From: a virus
IMG/VR virus record: IMGVR_UViG_3300029787_000143
Span: 1-34,187 of that record
DNA: 34,187 nucleotides
Strand: one strand, 5' to 3'
Shown in pieces: positions 34,126 to 34,187 of the stretch. Position 1 is the first letter of the stretch. Each line of letters begins with the position of its first letter. Both the position numbers and the translations under genes were made by a program. The notes beneath the pieces were generated by a model. The model was not told the origin of the DNA and did no database searches. It was given only the letters and a program-made list of their open reading frames with translations.

Positions 34126-34187
34126 TCTTCCTCTTCGAGTATGTGGATGCCACCATTGTCAATAAACCATTCAAGATTCATTCCCTC
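34122..34187 (-). CDS. C-terminal end of an unidentified gene (partial)
   Basis: An open frame runs from the right edge to a TGA that overlaps the next ATG. The visible end is EGMNLEWFIDNGGIHILEEE plus a final E, 21 residues. The rest lies outside the window, so no identity can be given. An internal ATG at the third codon could instead start a tiny ORF, but the overlap with the 57-aa gene favours a true gene end. Confidence 0.55.
   Translation of the reverse strand, partial: EGMNLEWFIDNGGIHILEEEE

Overview
The window looks like part of the genome of a marine T4-like myovirus. It is AT-rich, and almost every gene is read right to left on the minus strand in tightly packed, overlapping units. 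The T4 virion genes follow the T4 order: in transcription order gp25, gp6, a giant gp7-like protein, gp8, a giant DUF4815-type protein, small structural proteins, a fiber-like protein, gp13, gp14, gp15 and gp16. Together with phage speD, small 2OG-Fe(II) oxygenases and a GT-A glycosyltransferase, this is the layout of T4-like cyanophages of Prochlorococcus/Synechococcus. A related pelagimyophage cannot be excluded from this sequence alone. No tRNA, CRISPR array, integrase or insertion sequence was seen.

Right part (about 30,378 to 34,187): accessory and metabolic genes. From right to left these are the tail of an unidentified gene, a 57-aa protein, a glycosyltransferase-like protein behind a near-consensus sigma70 promoter, a 24-aa membrane peptide, an intrinsic terminator, a 30-aa membrane peptide, a 65-aa protein, two consecutive 2OG-Fe(II) oxygenase-like proteins, then a second sigma70-like promoter leading into a 48-aa very basic protein, a 243-aa unknown protein and the S-adenosylmethionine decarboxylase gene speD. 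The 48-, 24-, 30- and 57-aa genes are short and easy to miss, but their start/stop overlaps or context support them.

Middle part (about 6,052 to 30,350): the baseplate block. A T4-type late promoter (TATAAATA) precedes gp25; gp6 follows; then a 4,292-residue protein whose two separated segments match the C-terminal region of T4 gp7, with roughly 2,100 residues of repeat-rich sequence between them, including a YHYH-like domain. A second late promoter precedes gp8, followed by a 2,477-residue DUF4815-type virion protein in the place where T4 has gp9 to gp12. The two giant genes fill about 60% of the window.

Left part (1 to about 6,055): a third late promoter precedes a 75-aa structural protein and a fiber-like protein. 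These are followed by a small coiled-coil protein, the neck proteins gp13 and gp14 (gp14 is enlarged by four glycine/tyrosine repeats), a 71-aa unknown, the tail completion protein gp15 and the start of the small terminase gp16, which runs off the left edge. A repeat of the form N-x-G-x-G-Y-x-x-x-P-x-V-x-I recurs in gp14 and the gp7-like giant, with looser versions in gp8 and the DUF4815 protein, suggesting a shared structural building block of this virion.
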